Below, piece by piece: positions 53,779-62,669 of a stretch of DNA of 64,000 bases. Numbering within the stretch: position 1 is the first letter of the stretch; the number at the start of each line of letters is the position of its first letter. Source of the DNA: Streptomyces endocoffeicus. GTDB taxonomy: Bacteria; Actinomycetota; Actinomycetes; Streptomycetales; Streptomycetaceae. The translations under genes were made by a program, and so were the position numbers. The stretch is from assembly GCF_016741935.1 (NCBI RefSeq), contig NZ_JAERRG010000004.1:1-64000 (forward strand), given 5' to 3'. Under the pieces are notes generated by a model. That model was not told where the DNA came from. It saw only the letters and a program-made list of their open reading frames with translations, and did not search any database.

Positions 53779-54954
53779 TCAGCCGCCGCCCACGAAGATC
53801 ACCAGCAGCAGCCACACCACCGGGGCGGTGGGCAGCAGCGAGTCGAGCCGGTCCATGATCCCGCCATGGCCGGGCAGCAGCTTGCCCATGTCCTTGATGC
53901 CGAGATCGCGCTTGATCATGGACTCGCCGAGGTCGCCGAGGGTCGCGCTGACCGCGGCGGCGAGGCCGAGCAGCAGGCCCTGCCACCAGACGCCGTCGTC
54001 GATGAGGTACTGCATGCACAGGGCGCCCGCGACCATCGCGAAGGCCACCGCGCCCAGCAGCCCCTCGCGGGTCTTGCCGGGGCTGATGCGGGGGGCCAGC
54101 GGATGCTTGCCGAAGCGCCAGCCCACCGCGTACGCACCCGTGTCGCTGACCACGGTCAGCAGCAGGAAGGTCAGGACCCGCCACGGGCCGTCGTCGGTGT
54201 CGAGCATGAGCGCCACGAAAGTGGCCAGAAACGGCACGTAGAAGGCGGCGAAGACGCCCGCCGTGACATCCCTGAGGTAGTTGTCGGGCGGCTCGGTCAT
54301 CCGCCAGACCAGCACCGCGAGCGCCGTAAGGGCGACCGCCACCACCGCGCCCTGGGCGCCGCGCACATAGCCGGCGACGACCATGGCGACCCCGCCGACG
54401 GCGAGCGGCACCAGGGGGACCCGGATGTCCTTGCGCTCGGTCAGCCGCGAGGTCAGCTCCCAGAGCCCGACCACCACCGCGACCGCCACCACGCCGACGA
54501 ACACGGGCTTGTAGATGAAGAGCGAGGCCAAGATGATCACACCGAGGCCGATGCCCACCCCTATCGCGGCGCGCAGATTCCGGCCCGCGCTCTTCTTGCC
54601 CTGCCCGGCTCCGGCGCCGCGCGCGCCGTCGGCGGAGGCCGGGTCGGGCGCGGGGTCGGGGGGCGTCGGCCGGCGCCCGGCGGGCTGCCGGGGGCCGGGC
54701 TGCGGCTCCCGCTCGTCGCGGAAGAGGGGGCCGCTCAGCCGAGCGGCCCCCCGGTCACGGTCGGCGGCCTCGCCGGAGTCGCCGCCTGCGTGGGGCACGG
54801 TGGGCATGGGGCGAGTCTGCGCCGCCTCACCCACCTCGTGCGCGGGACCCGCCGAAGAAGTGGGCACCTCCCAGCCATAGCCGGGGGAGGTGCCCTGACC
54901 GCCCGGTCCCCGGAGTCCGGCGCTTGGTGGGGCCCCCCAGGAAGAGTCGTTCAT
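53779..54954 (-). CDS. cdsA: Phosphatidate cytidylyltransferase
   Basis: A 391-residue membrane enzyme making CDP-diacylglycerol from phosphatidate and CTP. The C-terminal signature SATLGDLGESMIKRDLG followed by KDMGKLLPGHGGIMDRLD is complete. About eight transmembrane helices follow a 120-residue hydrophilic, proline-rich N-terminus that is typical of actinobacterial forms. The ATG shares one base with the frr stop (TGATG). It is last in pyrH-frr-cdsA and followed by a strong terminator. Confidence 0.96.
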   Translation of the reverse strand: MNDSSWGAPPSAGLRGPGGQGTSPGYGWEVPTSSAGPAHEVGEAAQTRPMPTVPHAGGDSGEAADRDRGAARLSGPLFRDEREPQPGPRQPAGRRPTPPDPAPDPASADGARGAGAGQGKKSAGRNLRAAIGVGIGLGVIILASLFIYKPVFVGVVAVAVVVGLWELTSRLTERKDIRVPLVPLAVGGVAMVVAGYVRGAQGAVVAVALTALAVLVWRMTEPPDNYLRDVTAGVFAAFYVPFLATFVALMLDTDDGPWRVLTFLLLTVVSDTGAYAVGWRFGKHPLAPRISPGKTREGLLGAVAFAMVAGALCMQYLIDDGVWWQGLLLGLAAAVSATLGDLGESMIKRDLGIKDMGKLLPGHGGIMDRLDSLLPTAPVVWLLLVIFVGGG

Positions 54955-55514
54955 CAGACCTCGAGCAGCTCGGCTTCCTTGTGCTTGAGCAGCTCATCCA
55001 CCTGCGCGACATACTTCGCCGTGGTGTCGTCGAGCTCCTTCTCCGCGCGGCGCCCCTCGTCCTCGCCGACCTCGCCGTCCTTGATCAGCTTGTCGATGGA
55101 CTCCTTGGCCTTGCGGCGGACGCTGCGGATCGAGATCTTCGCGTCCTCGCCCTTGCCCTTGGCGACCTTGATGAACTCCTTACGGCGCTGCTCGGTGAGC
55201 TCGGGGAACACCACACGGATGATGTTGCCGTCATTGCTCGGGTTGACGCCCAGGTCGGAGTCCCGGATCGCCTGCTCGATGTTGCGGAGCGCGGTCTTGT
55301 CGAACGGCGTGACCACGGCCATCCGCGGCTCCGGCACCGAGAACGACGCCAGCTGATTGATCGGCGTCAGCGCACCGTAGTAGTCCGCCACGATCTTGTT
55401 GAACATCGCCGGGTGCGCACGCCCGGTGCGGATCGCGGCGAAGTCCTCCTTGGCGACCACAACGGCTTTCTCCATCTTCTCCTCGGCCTCGAGGAGGATC
55501 TCTTCGATCACCAC
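54954..55514 (-). CDS. frr: Ribosome recycling factor
   Basis: A 186-residue protein that, with EF-G, splits post-termination ribosomes. It shows RRF segments [26 protein letters not shown], and [25 protein letters not shown]. The start is one of two consecutive GTG codons after AGGAG; the second gives better spacing and would shorten the protein by one residue. It sits between pyrH and cdsA, one base overlapping the latter. Confidence 0.97.
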   Translation of the reverse strand: MVIEEILLEAEEKMEKAVVVAKEDFAAIRTGRAHPAMFNKIVADYYGALTPINQLASFSVPEPRMAVVTPFDKTALRNIEQAIRDSDLGVNPSNDGNIIRVVFPELTEQRRKEFIKVAKGKGEDAKISIRSVRRKAKESIDKLIKDGEVGEDEGRRAEKELDDTTAKYVAQVDELLKHKEAELLEV

Positions 55515-55615
55515 TTGCTCCTGGTGTTATCAGTAAGCAGAGCCTCGCCCCTGCGTGCGTCTTCTCCTGCACGGTGTCCGACCGGCAGGCCGTTGTCCAT
55601 CCCCCGTTCGAGCCG

Positions 55616-56398
55616 TCAGGCCCGGGAGCCCTGGTCGCTCACCAGCGTGCCGATCTTCTCACCCTTCACCGCACGCGCGATATTTCCTTCGGCCAGGAGC
55701 TCGAAGACGAGGATGGGCAACTTGTTGTCCCGGCAGAGGGTGATCGCGGTGGCGTCGGCGACCTTGAGGTCCCGGGTGATCACCTCGCCGTACTCCAGGG
55801 CGTCGAACTTCACCGCGTCGGGGTTGCGGGCGGGGTCGGAGTCATAGACCCCGTCCACGCCGTTCTTGCCCATCAGCAGGGCCTGCGCGTCGATCTCCAG
55901 CGCTCGCTGGGCCGCGGTGGTGTCCGTGGAGAAGTACGGCATACCCATACCCGCGCCGAAGATGACCACACGCCCCTTCTCGAGATGGCGCACCGCACGC
56001 AGCGGAATGTACGGCTCCGCGACCTGGCCCATGGTGATGGCGGTCTGGACGCGGGAGTCGATGCCCTCCTTTTCCAGGAAGTCCTGGAGGGCGAGACAGT
56101 TCATGACGGTTCCGAGCATGCCCATGTAGTCCGAGCGGGCCCGGTCCATACCGCGCTGCTGCAGCTCCGCACCGCGGAAGAAGTTACCGCCGCCGATGAC
56201 GATGGCGATCTCGGCACCGTCCCTGACCACGGCAGCGACCTCGCGGGCGATGGCGTGCACGACATCGGGATCGACACCGAGTCCCCCGCCTCCGGCGAAC
56301 GCCTCGCCGGACAGCTTCAGCATGAAGCGACCGTGTGGGGCCGCGCCGTGCGCCTTCTTGTCATCGGCGGCCTGTTTGGCGTCCGCGCCGTGATTCAT
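55616..56398 (-). CDS. pyrH: UMP kinase
   Basis: A 260-residue amino-acid-kinase-fold enzyme phosphorylating UMP to UDP. Hallmarks are [27 protein letters not shown], and [20 protein letters not shown]. The start MNHGADAK has GAGGAG seven bases upstream; the open frame extends seven codons further. Gene order tsf-pyrH-frr-cdsA is conserved in actinobacteria. A hairpin separates it from tsf. Confidence 0.97.
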   Translation of the reverse strand: MNHGADAKQAADDKKAHGAAPHGRFMLKLSGEAFAGGGGLGVDPDVVHAIAREVAAVVRDGAEIAIVIGGGNFFRGAELQQRGMDRARSDYMGMLGTVMNCLALQDFLEKEGIDSRVQTAITMGQVAEPYIPLRAVRHLEKGRVVIFGAGMGMPYFSTDTTAAQRALEIDAQALLMGKNGVDGVYDSDPARNPDAVKFDALEYGEVITRDLKVADATAITLCRDNKLPILVFELLAEGNIARAVKGEKIGTLVSDQGSRA

Positions 56399-56425
56399 TG
56401 GAGATCTCCTCGTGCACATACGAAG

Positions 56426-56473
56426 AAGGCCACTGCCGGACGGGTCCTGTTACGACCTCTGCGGCAATGGCCT
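56426..56473 (-). terminator. Terminator between tsf and pyrH
   Basis: On the minus strand AGGCCATTGCCG pairs with CGGCAGTGGCCT with one G-U pair, followed by TCTTCG. It lies between the tsf stop and pyrH start, so it may end or attenuate the rpsB-tsf transcript. Confidence 0.7.
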
Positions 56474-56553
56474 CCTCGTCACATCTGCGGCCGACCGGTC
56501 GACGGTTGGCTGCCTACGACCCTATCGGGGTCGCCGGTCATTCGCTGCTCGGC

Positions 56554-57390
56554 TCAGACGCCGACGCGGAAACGGGCGAAGTGCTTGAGCGAGACACCGG
56601 CCTCGTCCAGGATCTTCTGGACGGACTTCTTGTTGTCCTTGGCGAACGGCTGGTCCACCAGCACGTTCTCCTTGAAGAAGCCGGTGACGCGACCCTCGAC
56701 GATCTTCGGCAGGGCGCCCTCGGGCTTGCCCTCCTCGCGGGCGGTGGCCTCGGCGACCCGGCGCTCGTTCTCGACCGTCTCGGCCGGGATCTCGTCGCGG
56801 GTGAGGAACTTCGGGGCGAAGGCGGCGATGTGCTGCGCGACGTCCTTGGCGACCGTGGCGTCTTCCTTGTCCAGCTCGACCAGGACGCCGACCTGCGGCG
56901 GCAGGTCCGGGCTGGTGCGGTGCATGTACGCCGCGACGAAGCCACCGGAGAACTGCGCGAAGCGGTCCAGGACGATCTTCTCGCCGAGGGTCGCGTTGGC
57001 CTCGTCGACGAACGCCTGAACGGTCTTGCCCGCCTCGATCTCGGAGGCCAGCAGGGCCTCCAGGTCGGCCGGGGAGGTCTTGGCGACGTGGGCGGCGATG
57101 GCGTCGGCGACGACCACGAACTTGTCGCCCTTGGCCACGAAGTCGGTCTCGCACTTCAGCTCGACCAGCACGCCGGAGGACTTGTCGTCCGCGATGAGGG
57201 AGACGACGGCACCGTTCTCGGCGCTGCGGCCCTCCCGCTTGGCCACGCCCTTCTGGCCCTTGACGCGCAGGATCTCGACGGCCTTGTCGACGATGCCCTC
57301 GGCCTCGTCCAGCGCCTTCTTGCAGTCCATCATGCCGGCGCCGGTCAGCTCACGGAGCTTCTTGACGTCAGCGGCGGTGAAGTTCGCCAT
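56554..57390 (-). CDS. tsf: Elongation factor Ts
   Basis: A 278-residue nucleotide-exchange factor for EF-Tu. It opens MANFTAADVKKLRELTGAGMMDCKKAL, and the exchange motif ETDFVAKGD follows near residue 81. Length and domain order match other actinobacterial EF-Ts. It is co-oriented with rpsB, with an attenuator-like hairpin between. Confidence 0.98.
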   Translation of the reverse strand: MANFTAADVKKLRELTGAGMMDCKKALDEAEGIVDKAVEILRVKGQKGVAKREGRSAENGAVVSLIADDKSSGVLVELKCETDFVAKGDKFVVVADAIAAHVAKTSPADLEALLASEIEAGKTVQAFVDEANATLGEKIVLDRFAQFSGGFVAAYMHRTSPDLPPQVGVLVELDKEDATVAKDVAQHIAAFAPKFLTRDEIPAETVENERRVAEATAREEGKPEGALPKIVEGRVTGFFKENVLVDQPFAKDNKKSVQKILDEAGVSLKHFARFRVGV

Positions 57391-57433
57391 GATCTGTAAA
57401 TCTCTTCTCGAAAGTCGAAAGCTCTACGGGTGA

Positions 57434-57471
57434 ACGGCGGGGGCGGCGCCACTGGCACCGTCCCCCGCCGT
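57434..57471 (-). terminator. Attenuator hairpin between rpsB and tsf
   Basis: A long GC stem with arms ACGGCGGGGG and CCCCCGCCGT plus an inner CGGTGCC/GGCGCCG pairing lies between rpsB and tsf. Terminators between these genes are known in other bacteria to lower tsf relative to rpsB. Confidence 0.7.
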
Positions 57472-57500
57472 CATACACCGTCTGAGTGACGTCTGAGTGG

Positions 57501-58451
57501 TCAGCCCTGCTCGGTGCCCGCGGCGGGCGTGACGTCCTCGGCGGGCTTGGCGTCCTCGGCAGGCTTGGCGTCCTCGGCAGGCTTGTCCGCGGCCGCCTCG
57601 GCGGGCGCGGCGGCGTCCTCGGCGGGCTTGTCCGCGGCGTCCTCGGCCGGCTTGGCCTCGGCGTCGTCGGCCTTCTTCTCGCCCTCGAGCAGGTCGCGCT
57701 CCCACTCGGCGAGCGGCTCGCCCGCGGCCTTGTCGGCCTTCTCATCACCGGTGGCGACACCGGAACGGGCGATGAGGCCCTCGGCGACGGCGTCGGCGAT
57801 CACCCGGGTGAGCAGGGTGACGGAGCGGATCGCGTCGTCGTTGCCCGGGATCTTGTAGTCGACCTCGTCCGGGTCGCAGTTGGTGTCGAGGATCGCGACG
57901 ACCGGGATCCGGAGCTTGCGCGCCTCACCGACGGCGATGTGCTCCTTCTTGGTGTCCACGATCCAGACGGCGCTCGGCACCTTCTGCATCTCGCGGATAC
58001 CGCCGAGGGTCTTCTCCAGCTTGGCCTTCTCGCGAGAGAGGACCAGGAGCTCCTTCTTGGTGAGGCCGGAGGCGGCCACATCCTCGAAGTCGATCTGCTC
58101 GAGCTCCTTCAGGCGCTGCAGGCGCTTGTAGACGGTCGAGAAGTTGGTGAGCATGCCGCCCAGCCAGCGCTGGTTGACGTACGGCATGCCGACGCGGGTC
58201 GCCTGCTCGGCGATGGCCTCCTGCGCCTGCTTCTTGGTGCCGACGAACATGATGGAGCCGCCGTGGGCGACGGTCTCCTTGACGAACTCGTAGGCGCGGT
58301 CGATGTACGACAGCGACTGGAGCAGGTCGATGATGTAGATGCCGTTGCGCTCGGTGAAGATGAAGCGCTTCATCTTCGGGTTCCAGCGGCGGGTCTGGTG
58401 CCCGAAGTGGACGCCGCTCTCCAGCAGCTCCCGCATCGTGACGACGGCCAT
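57501..58451 (-). CDS. rpsB: 30S ribosomal protein S2
   Basis: A 316-residue S2 protein: [52 protein letters not shown]. After about residue 255 it has a 60-residue acidic/alanine-rich tail made of repeated KPAEDA-like units (bases about 57510-57690), longer than enterobacterial S2. The ATG complementary to 58449-58451 is the standard start; the open frame upstream is not coding. Confidence 0.98.
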   Translation of the reverse strand: MAVVTMRELLESGVHFGHQTRRWNPKMKRFIFTERNGIYIIDLLQSLSYIDRAYEFVKETVAHGGSIMFVGTKKQAQEAIAEQATRVGMPYVNQRWLGGMLTNFSTVYKRLQRLKELEQIDFEDVAASGLTKKELLVLSREKAKLEKTLGGIREMQKVPSAVWIVDTKKEHIAVGEARKLRIPVVAILDTNCDPDEVDYKIPGNDDAIRSVTLLTRVIADAVAEGLIARSGVATGDEKADKAAGEPLAEWERDLLEGEKKADDAEAKPAEDAADKPAEDAAAPAEAAADKPAEDAKPAEDAKPAEDVTPAAGTEQG

Positions 58452-58765
58452 GGCCGTACTCCTTGAGGTACTCGGTTCCACGGCGGCCGGGCGGCCGCCG
58501 CTCCTGACGTCCCGGCGCGCCTGCCACGGACGGGGCCCTTTCGGGGGTCGTCCGAGGACCGAGGGGCGCGGCCACCGAGCTGACCGATGCGCGATCGGAG
58601 CACCGGTGGCGGGGCGTGCGAAGTCGATCCGGTGACCCGGATCGCCATAAGAAGTGTACGGGACGGGTACGGTGCGGGGTGACGGCGTTATCCACAACCC
58701 GTGAGTAGTCCCCCGATTCCGTCCATGATCCACCCGTTTCGGGTCGCCCGGCCATCGTGGGGGGC
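58452..58765. promoter_or_regulatory. Divergent region, rpsB leader / M23 peptidase promoter
   Basis: A 314-bp gap. It contains an 8-bp hairpin CGATCCGG/CCGGATCG (58625-58644) in the likely rpsB leader. A TACACT -10-like word on the minus strand lies near 58650-58660. A GTGGGGGG ribosome site precedes the M23 start. No firm -35 or S2-binding leader fold is assigned. Confidence 0.45.
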
Positions 58766-59992
58766 ATGCGAAGGCTTGTGGTGGGGTGGGCTCTTGCCCT
58801 GGTGATTCTTGTGTTGCCGGTGCTGTCGGTGCCGACGGCCTCTCTTCCGGTGTTACCTCTTTCGGCGGCACGGGCCGCGGCGGCGGATCCGCGCGCCGCG
58901 CCTGCTTCGCGCGCGGCGCCGGAGCCGGGGACAAGGGCGGGCGGGGGACAGCCGAAGCCGGGCGAGGGACGGTCGTGGCCGGGCGGAGGACAGTCGAGGC
59001 CGGGTGGGGGACGGTCGTGGCCGGTCGACGGTGCGCCGGGCGCGGTGCGGCCTGCCGTGCTGCGGGGCTGGCGGCCGCCTCCGGCGCCGTGGGTGGCGGG
59101 GCACCGCGGGGTCGACCTCGCGGCGCGTCCGGGCGAGCGGGTCCGGGCGGCGGGCCCGGGGCGGGTGAGCTTCGCGGGCCCGGTCGCGGGCCGTGGTGTG
59201 CTGGTGATCGAGGTGTCCGGGACCGGCTCCCCTCCCCTGCGCACCACCTACGAACCGGTGCGCGCCACGGTGGCCAAGGGGGAGCGGGTGACCGCCGGGC
59301 AGGTGGTCGGCGTGGTGGCGCCGGGCCCCTTCCACTGCCGGTCAGGCTGTCTGCACTGGGGGCTGCGGCGCGCGGACCGCTATCTCGATCCCCTGTCGCT
59401 GCTGCCGCCGTCGATGCTGCGGGGCGGGCCGTCCCGTCTGCTCCCGGTATTCGGGGTGCGCGACGCGCCCACGCTCTCCGCGCTCGCCTCCCCCGCCGGG
59501 GACACCCGGCTGCCGACGGCCGCGGCACTGGTGGCGGCATCCCTCTGGGCCCGGATCCGGCTGGGTCGCCCGGGTCAGTCCAGGTCACCCGGGTCGCCAG
59601 GGTCAGTCCAGGTCGCCCGGGTCGATCCAGGTGGCCGCCCGGCCGCCCGGCCGTCCGGGTCGCGCCCCGTGCGCGCCCACGAGGGCAGTGAAAGGACCGG
59701 GGGTCAGCCCCGGACGCCGCGCAGGGCCATGGCGACGGCCGCCTCGGTGATCCGCTCGGGGTCCTCGGCCGCGCCGAGCTCGATGCGCCGGACCGCGGCG
59801 TCCACGACACCCTGGAGGAGCACGGCCGAGAGCCGGGGCTGCTCATGCCCGAGGGTCGCGAGGGCCTCGACCACCATGGCGATCAGCCCGCCGTGGGCGG
59901 CCCGGATCTTCTCCCGGGCGCCCGCGTCCAGCTCACCGGCGGAGATCGCCACCACCGCGCGGTGCCGACGGTCGCCGACGAGCGCGAGCTGA
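58766..59992 (+). CDS. M23-family peptidase-like secreted protein, 3' end apparently frameshifted
   Basis: A signal peptide ([19 protein letters not shown]) with a TTA codon at codon 30 precedes a repeat-rich linker and a LytM/M23 domain: [15 protein letters not shown] (His113, Asp117) and [19 protein letters not shown]. The usual HxH is CxH here, a pattern I have seen in actinobacterial members. It would act on peptidoglycan or as a scaffold. The frame stays open for 289 bp into the convergent TetR gene. A 28-bp tandem repeat at 59564-59641 explains this: removing two units brings a TGA at 59689-59691 into frame, just before the TetR stop. The natural protein is therefore probably about 80 residues shorter. 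Confidence 0.75.
   Translation: MRRLVVGWALALVILVLPVLSVPTASLPVLPLSAARAAAADPRAAPASRAAPEPGTRAGGGQPKPGEGRSWPGGGQSRPGGGRSWPVDGAPGAVRPAVLRGWRPPPAPWVAGHRGVDLAARPGERVRAAGPGRVSFAGPVAGRGVLVIEVSGTGSPPLRTTYEPVRATVAKGERVTAGQVVGVVAPGPFHCRSGCLHWGLRRADRYLDPLSLLPPSMLRGGPSRLLPVFGVRDAPTLSALASPAGDTRLPTAAALVAASLWARIRLGRPGQSRSPGSPGSVQVARVDPGGRPAARPSGSRPVRAHEGSERTGGQPRTPRRAMATAASVIRSGSSAAPSSMRRTAASTTPWRSTAESRGCSCPRVARASTTMAISPPWAARIFSRAPASSSPAEIATTARCRRSPTSAS
59564..59641. repeat. 28-bp tandem repeat, frame-shifting
   Basis: Two 28-bp units (59564-59591 and 59592-59619, 26 of 28 identical) followed by a partial third from 59620. Twenty-eight is not a multiple of three, so gain or loss of units changes the reading frame of the M23 gene. 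Confidence 0.88.
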
Positions 59993-60285
59993 CGGCGGAC
60001 ATACGCCTCGATCTTCGCCTCGGCCCCCTCTGCCCGCTCCATCGCGGTCTCGACCTCGGCGGCCCAGACCGGGAAGTCCACGGCGCACAGCTCCTCGACC
60101 ACGGCGGCGCGGGAGCGGAAGTACTCATAGACGGAGGACCGTGCGAGTCCCGTGCGCTCGGCGAGGGCGGGGAAGGTCAGCGCCTCCGTGCCGCCCTCGG
60201 ACAGCAGGGTGCGGGCGGCCTCCAGCAGGGCCGCGCGCTGCATCGTCCGGTGCTCGGCCACTGAGGCCGCTCGAATCCTGGGCAC
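59704..60285 (-). CDS. TetR-family transcriptional regulator
   Basis: A 193-residue regulator. The N-terminal helix-turn-helix spans about residues 18-60 ([37 protein letters not shown]). The C-terminal ligand domain is helical. It starts at GTG. It sits between whiG and the M23 gene and is convergent with the latter. Targets and ligand are unknown; position next to whiG is conserved in my recollection of Streptomyces but no link is shown. Confidence 0.93.
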   Translation of the reverse strand: MPRIRAASVAEHRTMQRAALLEAARTLLSEGGTEALTFPALAERTGLARSSVYEYFRSRAAVVEELCAVDFPVWAAEVETAMERAEGAEAKIEAYVRRQLALVGDRRHRAVVAISAGELDAGAREKIRAAHGGLIAMVVEALATLGHEQPRLSAVLLQGVVDAAVRRIELGAAEDPERITEAAVAMALRGVRG

Positions 60286-60336
60286 CCGGCCACTCTACGG
60301 AAGAGGCCGCCCCGAGGGCGATGCCGGAGGGACGAT

Positions 60337-61170
60337 TCAGCGCCCGACATCGGCGAGTTTCGCCCGCAGCTGGAGCACCGACTTGGTGTGGATCTGGCTG
60401 ACCCGGCTCTCGGTGACGCCGAGCACCTGGCCGATCTCGGCGAGCGTGAGGCCTTCGTAGTAGTAGAGCGTGACCACGGTCTTCTCCCGCTCCGGGAGGG
60501 TGTTGATCGCCCGGGCGAGCAGTCGGCGCAGCTCCCGGTCCTCGGCCACCTCGACGGGGTTGTCCGCGGCGGTGTCCTCGAGGGTGTCCATGAGGCTGAG
60601 CCGGTCACCGCCCTCGCCACCGACATGCAGCAGTTCCTCCAGGGCGACCACATTGGCGAGCGACAACTGGCTGAAGACGCCGTGCAGTTCCTCGAGGCTG
60701 ATGCTCATCTCGGTGGCCACCTCGGCCTCCGAGGGGGTGCGGCGCAGCTGGGCCTCCAGGGTGGCGTACGCCCGCTCCACGGCCCGGGCCTTCTGCCGGA
60801 CCGACCGCGGGATCCAGTCCAACGCCCGCAGCTCATCGATCATCGCGCCGCGGATCCGGGTGATCGCGTAGGTCTCGAACTTGATCGCGCGCTCAGGGTC
60901 GAACTTCTCGATGGCGTCGATGAGTCCGAAGACCCCGGACGAGACGAAGTCCGCCTGCTCGACATTGGAGGGCAGCCCGACGCTGACCCGGCCGGCCACA
61001 TATTTCACCAGCGGTGAGTAGTGCAGGATCAGCTGCTCCCGCAGCCGGCCGTCGCCCGTGGTCTTGTACGACCGCCACAGCTCGTCGAGCGATGAGGGCG
61101 CGGCAGGGTGCACCGCGCCGCGGGCCGCGGGCGGCGCCGCGCTGTCAGACCCGGAGATGTGCTGGGGCAT
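60337..61170 (-). CDS. whiG: RNA polymerase sigma factor WhiG
   Basis: A 277-residue sigma-28-class factor required for aerial hyphae to commit to sporulation in Streptomyces. The start MPQHISGSD has AAGG eight bases upstream. Region 2 ([49 protein letters not shown]), region 3 and region 4 ([39 protein letters not shown]) are complete. Length is close to that of WhiG proteins. It lies downstream of dprA with a 128-bp gap, so it probably has its own promoter. Confidence 0.97.
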   Translation of the reverse strand: MPQHISGSDSAAPPAARGAVHPAAPSSLDELWRSYKTTGDGRLREQLILHYSPLVKYVAGRVSVGLPSNVEQADFVSSGVFGLIDAIEKFDPERAIKFETYAITRIRGAMIDELRALDWIPRSVRQKARAVERAYATLEAQLRRTPSEAEVATEMSISLEELHGVFSQLSLANVVALEELLHVGGEGGDRLSLMDTLEDTAADNPVEVAEDRELRRLLARAINTLPEREKTVVTLYYYEGLTLAEIGQVLGVTESRVSQIHTKSVLQLRAKLADVGR

Positions 61171-61298
61171 TCGTCGCCTTGAGCCGTTCTGCCATGACAT
61201 GGGTGAGGACGTACGCTTCCGCCGGAAACTTGTGAGCGTAGCGTGACTAAGGCGTCGCGGTATGCGAAGGGCGTCGGCTCGGCGGTGTGCGGATACGG

Positions 61299-62669
61299 TC
61301 ATCGCCTCAACCCTTTCACCCGATTGCCCCGATTCGGGGGATCGCCTCGCCGTGCACCGTCGGTCCGGCGCACGGGCGGGACCAACTCCCATCGATCGCC
61401 ATGACGTTCGACAAAGCCCAGGGCGAGCAGTTCGTGGAGCCGGCCCAGGGCCTCGTCGCAGCCGGTCCCGGATTCCCGGGCCACATCCCGCAGGTGGTTG
61501 CCGCCCCGTGCCGACAACGCTTCCAGCACCCGTGCCGTCACGGGATCGAGCAGGTCCCGCTCGACCAGCGGCCCACGCCGCTCCGGGGCAAGGTCTCCGA
61601 TGCCGCCGATGAGTTCGGCCACTTCGGCGGCGTCGGTGACCAGAACGGCCTCGCCACGCAGCAGTTCATGCACCCCGGTCGAGAGCCCGCTGGTCACCGG
61701 TCCGGGCACCCCCATGGTGGATCGCCCGAGCTGTTGTGCCCGGCGCGCGGTGACCAGCGATCCGCTGCGATACTGGGCCTCGACCACGACCGTGCCGCGG
61801 GTGAGGGCGGCGATGACCCGGTTGCGGAGCACGAATCTGGGGCGCGTCGGATGCGCTCCGGGTGGCAACTCGGCCAGCACCAGGCCCTGTTCCGCGATGC
61901 GCTCGATCAACTCGGCGTGCGCTCGCGGATAGGGGACGTCCACACCGGAGGCGAGCACCGCGATGGTGGCCCCGCCCGCGGCGAGCGCCCCTCGGTGAGC
62001 CGCGCCGTCCACGCCGTGGGCCGCCCCGGAGACGACCACCCAGCCCCGCTCGGCAAGCCCTGTGCCGAGGGACGCCGCGACATGCGCGCCGTAGTCGCTG
62101 CAGGCCCGCGCGCCCACCACGGCGACCGAGCGCAGCGCCCACATCCGCAAGTCGGCCCGGCCGCGCACCCATAACCCGACCGGGCGAGCGTCACCGAGAT
62201 CGTCGAGCTGACCGGGCCAGTCCAGATCCCCGGGGCAGATGAACCGTCCGCCACACCGGGCGATCAGCGCGAGGTCGCCGACCGGGTCCACCCCGGCCGC
62301 CCGGAGGGCACATCCGGCCAGCCGCTCCCCGGTGGCCCCGGGCGGGGGCTTGCCCTTCCCGGTGAGCGCCCGCCACAGCGCCATCGGCCCCATACGGCGC
62401 AGCCAGCGCCCCACGGTCTCGTCCCCGGGCTCCACGAGCCGGGTGAGCGCCGCCCGCGCCAGCCGCTCCTCGTCCGGAACGCCCCGCCGCTCAGCGAGCT
62501 CCTGCCCCTCGTCCGGGGTCACAGGCCGCTCGGGGAGCCCCTGCCCTTCGTCGCAGGCGCCCGGCCGCTCGGCCAGCCCCTGTCCCTCGTCCCAGCCGCG
62601 CTGCCCCTGCCCGGGCTCGGAGAACAGCGCGGGAACGGCGCCGCCGCGACCCGCCGGAGGAACCGACAT
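61299..62669 (-). CDS. dprA: DNA processing protein DprA
   Basis: A 456-residue DprA/Smf protein, the loader of RecA on incoming single-stranded DNA in transformable bacteria. The Rossmann core has [34 protein letters not shown] and [19 protein letters not shown]; a DML1-like winged helix closes the C-terminus. Three 13-residue repeats DEGQxLxERxxxx occupy residues 27-65. A TTA codon lies at 62172-62174 (codon 166). The ATG shares one base with the comM stop, so the pair is coupled. The role in Streptomyces, not known as naturally competent, is unclear. Confidence 0.95.
   Translation of the reverse strand: MSVPPAGRGGAVPALFSEPGQGQRGWDEGQGLAERPGACDEGQGLPERPVTPDEGQELAERRGVPDEERLARAALTRLVEPGDETVGRWLRRMGPMALWRALTGKGKPPPGATGERLAGCALRAAGVDPVGDLALIARCGGRFICPGDLDWPGQLDDLGDARPVGLWVRGRADLRMWALRSVAVVGARACSDYGAHVAASLGTGLAERGWVVVSGAAHGVDGAAHRGALAAGGATIAVLASGVDVPYPRAHAELIERIAEQGLVLAELPPGAHPTRPRFVLRNRVIAALTRGTVVVEAQYRSGSLVTARRAQQLGRSTMGVPGPVTSGLSTGVHELLRGEAVLVTDAAEVAELIGGIGDLAPERRGPLVERDLLDPVTARVLEALSARGGNHLRDVARESGTGCDEALGRLHELLALGFVERHGDRWELVPPVRRTDGARRGDPPNRGNRVKGLRR
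62475..62591 (-). repeat. 39-bp in-frame repeat in dprA
   Basis: Three 39-bp units encode the 13-residue repeats [26 protein letters not shown] and [13 protein letters not shown] near the N-terminus, before the conserved DprA core. Confidence 0.88.
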
